Assembly: GCA_013152845.1 (NCBI GenBank)
Contig: JAADFM010000045.1
Coordinates: 1 to 8,972, forward strand
Source of the DNA: Methanobacteriota archaeon
Lineage (GTDB): Archaea > Hydrothermarchaeota > Hydrothermarchaeia > Hydrothermarchaeales > JAADFM01
Length of the DNA stretch: 8,972 bases
Reading direction: 5' to 3'
Part shown: piece by piece, positions 1 to 5,593 of the stretch
How the letters are laid out: every line of letters starts with the position of its first letter
Numbering within the stretch: the first letter of the stretch is position 1
Position numbers and translations under genes: made by a program
Notes under the pieces: model-generated
Databases searched by the model: none
Told to the model about the DNA's origin: nothing
The model's input: only the letters and a program-made list of their open reading frames with translations

Positions 1-743
1 GGGAACTTGCGCCCCGACCAGTCCCCCACCACCTGGGAGCGCCGGAAGACCTTCTCCGCGTACTCATCAGTCGTTGCCACAACCCCGGTGGGGGCGGCGG
101 CGGCAAAGGACTTGTGGCCCGAGCCCACGATGAAGTCGGCGCCGAACTTCTTACCGTCGATGGGCATGATTCCCGCAGTGTAGGCGCAGTTGAGGATGAA
201 GGGCACCCCTGCCTTCCTGGCCGCTTTTGCAACTGGCTTCGGGTCGTTGAGGTTGCCGTAGAGGTAGTCCACGTGGGTCAGGAGCACGGCGGCCACGTCC
301 TCGGTCTCCTCGATCTTCGCCGCATAGGCCTCCAGGTCCACCTGGTAGGTGGGCGGGCCGGAATGGGGCACCTCGGCCACCTTCTTGCCCGCGGCCTCGG
401 CGGCCACATAGGTGGTGTAGTGGGCCAGGGGGTCGATGATGACGGTCTCCCCCTCCAGGGACTCCATGATGATGCGCTTGGCCTGCCTCGCCCCCGGCAC
501 CACCCTGGCCTGGTCCATCCCCAAGAACTCGGCCAGGTCCTCGGTGAACTGCTTCACCGGCGGCGTTGTGATGAAATCCAGCCTCCCTTTGAGGCAGTAG
601 TCGCAGACCGAGTAGCCGTCAGCGAACTTTATCAGGGCCTTCTTGGCCTCCGGGGTCAGCACCCCGCCCCTCTGAATGGGCTGGAGGTTGACGTAGTTCT
701 CCTCCCGGTCCCGGAAGAGGTTGCGGTACAGGTCCAGGTTCAC
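1..743 (-). CDS. pscS: Sep-tRNA:Cys-tRNA synthase (SepCysS), N-terminal 247 residues; 3' end outside window
   Basis: This PLP enzyme converts O-phosphoseryl-tRNA(Cys), made by SepRS, into Cys-tRNA(Cys) with a sulfur donor. It is the tRNA-dependent cysteine route of methanogens and relatives. Seen: the N-terminal NLQPIQRGGVL block (residues 19-29), the paired cysteines in YSVCDYC (C47, C50) known as active-site residues in this family, an HYTTYVA stretch near residue 130, LLTHVDYLYGN, NCAYTAG, and the PLP-lysine motif SGHKS with K211. The third family cysteine would fall just past the window edge. The start is GTG at 743, overlapping the stop of the upstream 57-residue gene as GTGA; translation is probably coupled. 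It is the last visible gene of a minus-strand operon. About 130 residues are probably missing at the C-terminus. Identification is firm: the match to remembered methanogen SepCysS is near-continuous. Confidence 0.95.
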   Translation of the reverse strand, partial: MNLDLYRNLFRDREENYVNLQPIQRGGVLTPEAKKALIKFADGYSVCDYCLKGRLDFITTPPVKQFTEDLAEFLGMDQARVVPGARQAKRIIMESLEGETVIIDPLAHYTTYVAAEAAGKKVAEVPHSGPPTYQVDLEAYAAKIEETEDVAAVLLTHVDYLYGNLNDPKPVAKAARKAGVPFILNCAYTAGIMPIDGKKFGADFIVGSGHKSFAAAAPTGVVATTDEYAEKVFRRSQVVGDWSGRKF

Positions 744-913
744 TCCTCCACCCCCAGCTTCTTCCTCAGTGCGTTGATGTTCCTCTGCGCGGTCCTGAGC
801 CGCTTCTGCACAAGCTCTTTTTCAGCCTCGCTTAAGGCATGCTTCGGTGCCGTCTTCCTTATGACCTCCTCCACATCCACCAGGGCGTCCATACAATCGA
901 ACAGTTCCTTCAT
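740..913 (-). CDS. 57-residue helical protein of unknown function, coupled to SepCysS
   Basis: A short gene between the glycosyltransferase and SepCysS. Its ATG (913-911) overlaps the upstream stop as ATGA and its TGA (742-740) overlaps the SepCysS start as GTGA, so it is locked between two real genes and is very probably translated. The 57-residue product has no membrane segment, no cysteine pair (one Cys, C7) and is charged throughout. It looks like two amphipathic helices, residues about 2-20 and 28-54, the second basic (KRLRTAQRNINALRKK) and ending GVEE. I do not recognise a domain. Inference only: some organisms carry a helical adaptor, SepCysE, that joins SepRS to SepCysS and tRNA(Cys); a small helical partner directly before SepCysS could do a related job, but I cannot show homology. 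Confidence 0.75.
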   Translation of the reverse strand: MKELFDCMDALVDVEEVIRKTAPKHALSEAEKELVQKRLRTAQRNINALRKKLGVEE

Positions 914-1575
914 CTTCCTGACCTCAACATAAAACTCACGATACTCTTTACCACATGGAAGGTATCCCTTATGGGGTTGATGTGGGACGTCTCTTCCCCG
1001 TACACGCAGGATATAGGGACCTCCTTTATCTTAAACCTTTTTCTGGCCGCCTCGAGAATCATGATGTGCTCCACGGCATACCTCTCGGCAGGGAGCTCCA
1101 TCTCGTCAAGTGCCTCCCGCCTGATGGCCCTGAAGCCCGACTGGGGGTCGGTGAGCCTCTGGCCGGCGAGGAGGCCCATCACAAACCTGACCCATGCATT
1201 GGAGATGCGGTTGGCCATGGGCATCCTGCCCCCCTTGCCCAGGAACCGGCTCCCGATGCACAGGTCGGCGCCCTCCTCTATGCACTCCACCAGTTTCGGG
1301 ATTTCGTCCGGGCAGTGCTGGAGGTCGGCGTCCAGGGTCACCACCACGTCGCAGTCCCGGGCCTCCCTGAACCCCCTCCTCAGGGCCTCGGCCTTGCCCA
1401 TGTTCCTCGGCTGGACGATGACCTCTGCGGGGGTCTCCCCGGCCCTCTCGGCGGTCCCGTCGGTGGAGCCGTCGTCCACCACGATGACCCCGTCCACGTA
1501 TGGGAGGGCCCCCTCCACCACCTCCCTTATGGTCCTGGATTCGTTGTATGCCGGAATCACGGCCAGGGTCTTCAT
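910..1575 (-). CDS. Family 2 glycosyltransferase (dolichol-phosphate mannose synthase-like)
   Basis: A 221-residue GT-A fold glycosyltransferase, probably moving a sugar from a nucleotide donor to a lipid (dolichyl phosphate) or glycan at the cytoplasmic membrane face. Seen: VIPAYNE at 6-12, VVDDGSTDGT at 32-41, the metal-binding DxD in LDADLQH (D82, D84), a GSRF element at 108-111, TDPQSGFRA at 142-150 and an EH pair at 169-170. These are the usual landmarks of GT2 enzymes related to DPM1. No clear C-terminal transmembrane helices follow, so it resembles the short soluble or peripheral form. The open frame extends back to an ATG at 1608, but I chose ATG 1575: the family starts right at MKTLAVIPAYNE, and the earlier ATG lies next to a TATA-like block (1597-1606), about 25 bases from 1575, which suggests a leaderless mRNA. 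The acceptor is unknown. First gene of the operon ending in SepCysS. Confidence 0.9.
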   Translation of the reverse strand: MKTLAVIPAYNESRTIREVVEGALPYVDGVIVVDDGSTDGTAERAGETPAEVIVQPRNMGKAEALRRGFREARDCDVVVTLDADLQHCPDEIPKLVECIEEGADLCIGSRFLGKGGRMPMANRISNAWVRFVMGLLAGQRLTDPQSGFRAIRREALDEMELPAERYAVEHIMILEAARKRFKIKEVPISCVYGEETSHINPIRDTFHVVKSIVSFMLRSGR

Positions 1576-1596
1576 GGATATGAATCCGTGGGAAAG

Positions 1597-1606
1597 TTTT
1601 TTAAGC
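1597..1606. promoter_or_regulatory. Probable shared TATA element for tRNA-Gly (+) and the glycosyltransferase operon (-)
   Basis: The block TTTTTTAAGC reads GCTTAAAAAA on the other strand. Its centre is about 25 bases from the minus-strand ATG at 1575 and about 30 bases from the tRNA 5' end at 1631. Both distances suit an archaeal TATA box placed about 26 bases before the transcription start. No other AT-rich element lies between the two genes. Assignment rests on spacing and composition only. Confidence 0.55.
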
Positions 1607-1630
1607 ATTGTGATGAAATCTCCAGACCAT

Positions 1631-1704
1631 GCGGCCGTAGTATAGCCTGGCTAGTACTCGTGCCTGCCACGCACGTGGCCCGGGTTCAAATCCCGGCGGC
1701 CGCA
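1631..1704 (+). tRNA. tRNA-Gly (anticodon GCC)
   Basis: A complete cloverleaf can be drawn by hand. The acceptor stem GCGGCCG (1631-1637) pairs fully with CGGCCGC (1697-1703), with discriminator A1704. The D stem is 1640-1643 with 1654-1657, loop containing GG. The anticodon stem CGTGC/GCACG (1659-1663, 1671-1675) closes the loop CTGCCAC, placing GCC at 1666-1668. A 4-base variable region follows. The T stem CCGGG/CCCGG (1680-1684, 1692-1696) closes the loop TTCAAAT. There is no intron and CCA is not encoded. The GCC anticodon reads GGC and GGU glycine codons. It is transcribed divergently from the glycosyltransferase operon, probably from the TATA-like block at 1597-1606. Confidence 0.97.
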
Positions 1705-1708
1705 TATC

Positions 1709-1752
1709 ACCCTTTTCCCGCGGTATCTCCCTCCTGCGACCTGGAAAAGGGT
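1709..1752. repeat. Perfect 10-base inverted repeat between tRNA-Gly and the next gene
   Basis: ACCCTTTTCC at 1709-1718 is the exact reverse complement of GGAAAAGGGT at 1743-1752, separated by 24 bases. It starts four bases after the tRNA ends and finishes 23 bases before the next ATG. It could form a stem in a read-through transcript, or act as a protein-binding dyad. No function is established. Confidence 0.6.
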
Positions 1753-1775
1753 CCAAAATCAGAAAGGGATGAGAC

Positions 1776-2660
1776 ATGAATAAACCGCTCAGGGTAGTTG
1801 TGGTGAGTCTCCTTTTCGTGGGGTTCCTCTTCGTAGTCCTGGAGGGCTTCGACTGGGAGACCAAGAAAGGCGGGGATACCACCAAAGGCAGGGTGGTCAG
1901 GGCCCTGAAAGAGGCGGGCATTCCCCCCTCGGACGTCCTCATATCCAACGGCAGGGAGGTGAAAAAGGCCCTGAACATCAAGGGGCCCGAGCCCCAGGAC
2001 ACCGCCCGGGTGGCCCTTGTGATATACGCCAATCCCCCCCAGTACACCTACCCCGAAGGCATTAACAAGGTCATATTCACCGCCCTTTCGGCCGACGAGA
2101 GCCTCCAGGGTGTCCTGGCCTTTGATACGACCCATATCGGGTCGGACCCATCGAGCAGGACCATAATCTACGGCAGCCGCACAAAGGCGGAGGAGCTCCT
2201 GGAATCCGGTCTGGACACCGTCAAGATATACAACCAGTGGGAGGCCTTCACCGTCACAAAACTGGACGTGGCCAGCTCCGGGGAGGTCCTCGCCGAGGAG
2301 CTCTCCAGATACGAGCTTGACGTGAAGGCCGTGGGGGTCTTCAACTGGAGCGAGGTGAAGGGGCAGGTCCCCATCGAGGAGCCGTGGCTGGATGACGATA
2401 CCAAGGTTGCCATGGTGGGGTTCATCCCGGGAGACAACGGGACCGGGGCCCCCACGGAGGCCCTTTTAATCATGGACATCGCCTTCAGCACAGACCCCTC
2501 CATAGGGGCGGTCGTGGTCAGCGACCTGGACAGGCTGAACAGGACCGGCAACGTCTCCCTCTACTACATGGGCAGGGAGACCTATGAAGGCATAACCCCC
2601 CAGACCCCGGTGGAGGAGGCAGCCGGGATGATGCTGTTCAAGGAGTTCCCCCCAGGATGA
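1776..2660 (+). CDS. Membrane-anchored protein of unknown function, coupled to RNase P component 4
   Basis: A 294-residue protein I do not recognise. Residues about 5-23 form one hydrophobic segment after a short basic start (MNKPLR), consistent with a signal anchor placing the rest outside the cytoplasm; there is no lipobox cysteine and in fact no cysteine is visible in the product. The remainder is soluble-looking, with alternating beta/alpha-like stretches such as ARVALVIYAN (near 76-85) and GAVVVSDLDRLN (near 248), and acidic overall. NGT and NRTGNVS sequons in the C-terminal part would allow N-glycosylation if it is exported. The ATG at 1776 follows GGGATGAG at a sensible Shine-Dalgarno distance. 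Its TGA overlaps the rnp4 ATG (ATGA, 2657-2660), so the two are translationally coupled even though one looks extracytoplasmic and the other is an RNA-processing subunit. Possibly a lineage-specific gene; no function is claimed. Confidence 0.85.
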   Translation: MNKPLRVVVVSLLFVGFLFVVLEGFDWETKKGGDTTKGRVVRALKEAGIPPSDVLISNGREVKKALNIKGPEPQDTARVALVIYANPPQYTYPEGINKVIFTALSADESLQGVLAFDTTHIGSDPSSRTIIYGSRTKAEELLESGLDTVKIYNQWEAFTVTKLDVASSGEVLAEELSRYELDVKAVGVFNWSEVKGQVPIEEPWLDDDTKVAMVGFIPGDNGTGAPTEALLIMDIAFSTDPSIGAVVVSDLDRLNRTGNVSLYYMGRETYEGITPQTPVEEAAGMMLFKEFPPG

Positions 2661-2971
2661 GCAGGAAGATAAAGAACAAAAAGAGGCTCCAGAAACTGGC
2701 CCTGGAGCGCATAGACATACTGATGAACCTGGCAGAGGAGGTGCACGGCAGGAACCGGAGAAGGTCCAGGCGGTATTCAGAGCTCGCCAGGAGGATTGCC
2801 ATGCGCCACTCCCTCCCAATGCCCAGGCGGTGGAAGAGGCGGGTCTGCAAGGGGTGCGGGGCCTTCTTGAAGCCCGGGGACAACTCCATCGTCAGGCTCC
2901 ACCGGGGCTTCCTTTCCATCCTCTGCCTGGAATGCAACAGGAGGTCCAGGCTCCCCTACAAGGGACGATAA
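2657..2971 (+). CDS. rnp4: Ribonuclease P protein component 4 (Rpp21/Rpr2 family)
   Basis: Protein subunit of archaeal RNase P, which removes the 5' leader of pre-tRNA; Rpp21 works as a pair with Rpp29. The product is 104 residues, normal for the family. Seen: a very basic N-terminal helical half (KIKNKKRLQKLALERI, then GRNRRRSRRYSELARRIAMRH) and a C-terminal zinc ribbon with CKGC (C64, C67) and CLEC (C90, C93), followed by NRRSRLPY. Spacing and surrounding residues fit Rpp21. It begins with an ATGA overlap on the upstream membrane-protein gene and sits directly before S19e, a usual neighbour in archaeal translation clusters. Identification is confident from the helical-plus-zinc layout and context. 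Confidence 0.92.
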   Translation: MSRKIKNKKRLQKLALERIDILMNLAEEVHGRNRRRSRRYSELARRIAMRHSLPMPRRWKRRVCKGCGAFLKPGDNSIVRLHRGFLSILCLECNRRSRLPYKGR

Positions 2972-2972
2972 A

Positions 2973-3000
2973 GGTTAAAAAGGTTGCAGAGGTTAAAAGG
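2973..3000 (+). promoter_or_regulatory. Two TATA-like boxes upstream of S19e
   Basis: GGTTAAAAAGG (2973-2983) and GGTTAAAAGG (2991-3000) form an imperfect direct repeat 18 bases apart. Counting about 26 bases from each centre puts starts near 3004 and 3021. The first would leave a short leader containing the GGAGG at 3010-3014; the second would start at the S19e ATG itself. Assigned on sequence and spacing only. Confidence 0.5.
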
Positions 3001-3020
3001 TATTTAGATGGAGGATTGAA

Positions 3021-3458
3021 ATGGCATCATTACACGACGTTCCAGCATCGAGACTCACCGAAGAAGTCGCCAAGGAACTCAAGGCCTTAAAGACGATAAG
3101 GCCCCCGAAGTGGAGCATCTTCGTCAAGACTGGGACCAACAGGGAGAAACAGCCTGCCGACAAGGACTGGTGGTACCTCAGGAGTGCCTCGGTCCTGAGG
3201 AAGGTCCACCTCGAGGGGCCCATCGGGATACCTACCCTGAGGCGAATCTACGGCGGCAAGGGCAACCGGGGTGTCAAGCCCGATGCCCGCAGGAGGGGGA
3301 GCGGAGCGGTCATAAAGCATATCCTGAACCAGCTCGAGAAAGAGGGGCTGGTCAAGAAGACAAAGAGGGGCAGGGTGACCACCCCTGCCGGTGTATCCCT
3401 TCTGGACAAGACTGCAACCAGGATAAAAAAAGAGATACCCGGGCTGGAGAAATACTAG
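3021..3458 (+). CDS. rps19e: 30S ribosomal protein S19e
   Basis: Small-subunit ribosomal protein shared by archaea and eukaryotes, with a winged-helix-like fold and a role in 40S/30S maturation. The 145-residue length is typical. Seen: the early VPASRLTEEVAKELK, then PPKWSIFVKTG, the highly conserved DWWYLRSASVLRKV (near residues 49-62), GPIGIPTLRRIYGGKGNRGVKP, a GSGAVIKHILNQLEKEGLV helix and the C-terminal GRVTTPAGVSLLD. GGAGG at 3010-3014 is a good Shine-Dalgarno sequence for ATG 3021. The TAG stop at 3456-3458 is followed with no gap by the PDCD5 ATG. First gene of the run S19e, PDCD5, PP-loop protein. Confidence 0.98.
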   Translation: MASLHDVPASRLTEEVAKELKALKTIRPPKWSIFVKTGTNREKQPADKDWWYLRSASVLRKVHLEGPIGIPTLRRIYGGKGNRGVKPDARRRGSGAVIKHILNQLEKEGLVKKTKRGRVTTPAGVSLLDKTATRIKKEIPGLEKY

Positions 3459-3791
3459 ATGGAAGGCGGCGACCTGGAAGAACTCAAGAGGAGGAAGCTA
3501 CAGGAACTGCAGCAGCGACTCCAGGAACAGGCGGCCGTGGAGCAGCAGAAGGCGGCCATCGAGGCCCAGAGGAGGGAGATACTGAAGGCCGTCCTGACCC
3601 CCGAGGCACGTCAGCGTTTGGCCAACGTCAAGATTGCCCGCCCCGAGTACGCCGCCCAGGTGGAGAACCTCCTCATCCAGCTGGCCCAGAGCGGACAGCT
3701 GAGGGAGAAGATATCCGATGCCCAGCTCAGGGATGTCCTATCGAGGCTGGCGGCCAGGAAGAAGAGGGACATCAAGATAAGAAGGATATGA
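3459..3791 (+). CDS. PDCD5/TFAR19-like DNA-binding protein
   Basis: Homologue of eukaryotic PDCD5, a small helical-bundle protein of poorly known archaeal function, described as nucleic-acid-binding. 110 residues, typical length. Seen: the N-terminal coiled helix LEELKRRKLQELQQRLQEQ, a glutamine/alanine-rich stretch, ILKAVLTPEARQRLANVK (about 41-58), then RPEYAAQVENLLIQLAQSGQL and a basic tail with ARKKRDIKIRR. The block LTPEARxRLxNxxxxRP followed by a QxQ-type helix is characteristic of the family. It abuts S19e with zero spacing and its TGA overlaps the next ATG (ATGA, 3788-3791), so it is co-translated with both neighbours. Linkage to S19e is common in archaea and suggests a link to ribosome or nascent-chain function. 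Confidence 0.95.
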   Translation: MEGGDLEELKRRKLQELQQRLQEQAAVEQQKAAIEAQRREILKAVLTPEARQRLANVKIARPEYAAQVENLLIQLAQSGQLREKISDAQLRDVLSRLAARKKRDIKIRRI

Positions 3792-4396
3792 CCCGCGCTG
3801 CCCTCCTTTACAGCGGTGGGAAGGACTCAAGCCTTGCGGCGGTGCTCCTATCCCGCCTCGGTTTTGAACTCACGCTCTGCACGGTCTCCTTTGGCGTCAA
3901 CGGTGCCTGGGAGACCGCCAGGGATGCAGCCGCCGCCCTGGGGTTCGACCACGAGAGGCTGGTGCTGGGGAGGGAGGTCCTGGAGGAGGCCTGCAGGCTC
4001 ATCGTGAGGGACGGGTTCCCGAGGGATGGGATAAACCTGGTCCACAGGGCCGCCCTGGAGGAGGTGGCTGCCCGCTATCCGGCGGTGGCCGACGGGACCA
4101 GGAGGGACGACCGGGCGCCGAGACTCGGGTTCGCAGAGATAAGGAGCCTGGAGGACAGGCACGGCACCGAGTACATCGCACCCCTGGCCGGCATCGGGCA
4201 CCGGACACTCAACCGCCTCGCAGGGGAGATGTTCATCCTGGAGGAGGGGGAGAGCCGCAGGATGGCCAAGGGCGATTACGAGGCCGAGATATGGGCCTTC
4301 ATGGAAGAGAGGGGTCTTGAGCCAGGGAAGTTCTTTCCCAGGAGCCACATCCAGTCCAGGGTCCTCGGGTACAGGAGACCTGGAAAACCTTTATAA
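3788..4396 (+). CDS. PP-loop ATPase-like protein, probable COG2117 type
   Basis: A 202-residue protein of the adenine nucleotide alpha-hydrolase (PP-loop) fold, whose members activate substrates by AMP transfer, for example in tRNA thiolation. Seen: the PP-loop signature YSGGKDSS (residues 8-15), a conserved ADGTRRDDRAPRLGFAEI region (near 100), GIGHRTLNRLAG, and a C-terminal FPRSHIQSRVLGYR (near 184-197), a tail I associate with the archaeal COG2117 group annotated as a predicted tRNA-thiolation-related subunit. That assignment is from memory; the substrate is unknown. The same frame stays open upstream to 3110, but only as a shadow of S19e and PDCD5; the true start is ATG 3788, overlapping the PDCD5 stop. 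The TAA stop lies inside the palindromic TATA box of the next gene. Confidence 0.85.
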   Translation: MTRAALLYSGGKDSSLAAVLLSRLGFELTLCTVSFGVNGAWETARDAAAALGFDHERLVLGREVLEEACRLIVRDGFPRDGINLVHRAALEEVAARYPAVADGTRRDDRAPRLGFAEIRSLEDRHGTEYIAPLAGIGHRTLNRLAGEMFILEEGESRRMAKGDYEAEIWAFMEERGLEPGKFFPRSHIQSRVLGYRRPGKPL

Positions 4397-4399
4397 AGG
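4388..4399 (+). promoter_or_regulatory. TATA box for L39e (perfect palindrome)
   Basis: CCTTTATAAAGG is a perfect 12-base palindrome and a near-ideal archaeal TATA box. Counting about 26 bases places the transcription start near 4420, giving a leader of about 23 bases with the GAGGTGG ribosome-binding site (4434-4440 region) before the GTG at 4443. It contains the stop codon of the upstream PP-loop gene (TAA, 4394-4396). Confidence 0.65.
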
Positions 4400-4442
4400 A
4401 TATGCGCAAGATTCCATTCACTTCTTGTGATGAGGTGGTAAA

Positions 4443-4595
4443 GTGTCTAAGCTGACTTTGGGCAGGAAACTCAGGCTCGCCAAGGCCATGCGCCAGAACC
4501 GGCCGGTGCCTATCTGGGCGGTGGGCAAGACCCTGGGCAGGGTCAGGTTCCATCCCAAGAGGAGGATGTGGCGCCGCAGCAGGTTGAAGACCTAA
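4443..4595 (+). CDS. rpl39e: 50S ribosomal protein L39e
   Basis: Very small, basic large-subunit protein lining the peptide exit tunnel, found in archaea and eukaryotes. The 50-residue product starts at GTG 4443 ([19 protein letters not shown]), continues [21 protein letters not shown] and ends MWRRSRLKT. The KKLRLAKAxxQNRxVPxW and HPKRRxWRRxxLK landmarks are the family signature, and 50-51 residues is the normal size. A GAGGTGG ribosome-binding site lies just upstream, supporting the GTG start; there is no in-frame ATG before the conserved region. It is followed closely by L31e, its usual archaeal partner. Confidence 0.96.
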   Translation: MSKLTLGRKLRLAKAMRQNRPVPIWAVGKTLGRVRFHPKRRMWRRSRLKT

Positions 4596-4613
4596 GGACC
4601 CGGAGTGAATGTT

Positions 4614-4856
4614 ATGGAAAGGATTTACACCATCCCTCTAAGGGACGTCAAGAATGCCCCCAGGACCAAGAGGGCCAAACATGCGGTGGCCTATATCAGG
4701 AGATTCGTCCAGAAGCACATGAAGAACGAGAACGTGAAGATTGACGGTTCACTCAACGAGAAGGTCTGGGAGAGGGGTATCCGCAGCCTCCCGGCGCGCA
4801 TCAAGGTCAAGGCCGAGACCCAGGACGATGGCAGCGTTCTCGTAACCCCTGCCTGA
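4614..4856 (+). CDS. rpl31e: 50S ribosomal protein L31e
   Basis: Large-subunit ribosomal protein located near the exit tunnel, archaeal/eukaryotic type. Seen: [20 protein letters not shown], then [32 protein letters not shown] and a C-terminal [14 protein letters not shown]. These cover the whole family; 80 residues is within the normal range. I chose ATG 4614, preceded by GGAG at 4602-4605; a GTG at 4605 in the same frame would add three residues (MNV) and cannot be ruled out. It lies 18 bases after L39e and five bases before aIF6, so the three are almost certainly one transcript. Confidence 0.96.
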   Translation: MERIYTIPLRDVKNAPRTKRAKHAVAYIRRFVQKHMKNENVKIDGSLNEKVWERGIRSLPARIKVKAETQDDGSVLVTPA

Positions 4857-4861
4857 AACCC

Positions 4862-5593
4862 ATGATCCGACGCACCTCCTATGCGAGGAACCCCAATATC
4901 GGAATTTTCTGCCAGGCAAACGATACCGTGGCCCTGGTCCCCCGGGGATGCCCCCGGGTATTCGAGGAGGAGGTCAGGGATACCCTGGGTGTGGAGGTGG
5001 TGAGGACCAACATCTGCGGGACGTCCCTCATCGGGGTCTTTGTGGCCATGAACAACCAGGGCGCCCTGCTGCCAAAGAACATCTACCCGGAAGAGAGGAA
5101 GCTCCTGGAAGAGGCGGGACTGGAGGTCGAGGTGTGCCCGGACAGGTACACGGCACTGGGGAATACCATCCTGGTAAACGGGAAGGGGGCCGCCGTCTCC
5201 CCGGGCTTTGCCAGGGCGTCTCTCAAGGTCATGGAGGATGTATTCGACTGCGAGGTGGAGAAGGTCTCACTGGAGTCCTTTACGACCCTGGGGTCCATCG
5301 CCCTGGCCACCGACCTGGGAGGGGTCATCCACCCGGTGGTCTCCGACGAGGAGGCCGAGGGCATCGCCGAGATACTGGAGGTGCCCATCGAGGCGGGTAC
5401 CGTCAACAGGGGGATAGGTTTTATAAGGACCGGGGCCATTGCAAATTCAAGGGGCATCATGGTGGGCAGACACCACCGGCCCGGAAATCACAAGGCTCCA
5501 GGATGCGCTGGGGCTGTTGTAGGTTACAACCGACGGACCGCCCCGGAGGGGCCTGCCACCCCAGACAAAAAGTATTTTATGTATAACAAATAA
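4862..5593 (+). CDS. eif6: Translation initiation factor 6 (aIF6) with frame-disrupted C-terminus
   Basis: Ribosome anti-association factor that binds the large subunit and takes part in its maturation. The first 202 residues match the family throughout: start MIRRTSYARNPNIGIF, TNICGTSLIGVFVAMNNQG, LLPKNIYPEE, DRYTALGNTILVNGKGA, LGSIALATDLGG, HPVVSDEE, GTVNRGIGFIRTGAIANS. The usual C-terminal ending (xGxDTTGPExxxxxDALGLI) is missing from this frame: after GIMVG (ending at 5467) the ORF runs on as about 41 unrelated residues to 5593. The expected tail, DTTGPEITRLQDALGLL with a TAG at 5520-5522, is present at 5469-5522 in another frame, and a single base (A5468) stands where one codon should be. 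This fits a two-base deletion, a sequencing error, or less likely a recoding event. Without it the protein would be about 220 residues, the normal length. No clear ribosome-binding site precedes the ATG, which is five bases after L31e. Confidence 0.93.
   Translation: MIRRTSYARNPNIGIFCQANDTVALVPRGCPRVFEEEVRDTLGVEVVRTNICGTSLIGVFVAMNNQGALLPKNIYPEERKLLEEAGLEVEVCPDRYTALGNTILVNGKGAAVSPGFARASLKVMEDVFDCEVEKVSLESFTTLGSIALATDLGGVIHPVVSDEEAEGIAEILEVPIEAGTVNRGIGFIRTGAIANSRGIMVGRHHRPGNHKAPGCAGAVVGYNRRTAPEGPATPDKKYFMYNK
5540..5552 (+). terminator. Possible hairpin after the conserved aIF6 stop
   Basis: GCCCC-GGA-GGGGC can form a five-pair GC stem 18 bases past the original aIF6 stop (5520-5522), followed by an A-rich rather than T-rich stretch. 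Archaeal terminators usually depend on T-runs, so this is a weak call; the hairpin may simply be a coding remnant. Confidence 0.2.

Noticed and set aside
114..932. Long plus-strand open frame (272 codons) opposite SepCysS
   Set aside because: Lies antisense to a clearly identified enzyme; no domain, and its composition is what GC-rich third positions produce on the opposite strand.
1576..1608. Longer start for the glycosyltransferase (MLKKLSHGFIS extension)
   Set aside because: The family begins at the later methionine, and the earlier ATG abuts the TATA-like block needed as promoter.
1631..1760. Integration site at the tRNA 3' end
   Set aside because: I found no second copy of the tRNA 3' end and no integrase gene in the window.
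955..1779. Two long plus-strand open frames opposite the glycosyltransferase and across the tRNA
   Set aside because: Antisense to a conserved gene and one runs through the tRNA; low-complexity product without recognisable motifs.
3110..3787. Upstream extension of the PP-loop protein frame
   Set aside because: These codons overlay S19e and PDCD5 in another frame; the product is Arg/Gly/Glu-rich noise and the real start is ATG 3788.
4948..5586. 212-codon open frame overlapping aIF6
   Set aside because: Gly/Arg-rich shadow; it is not the frame that carries the missing aIF6 tail either.
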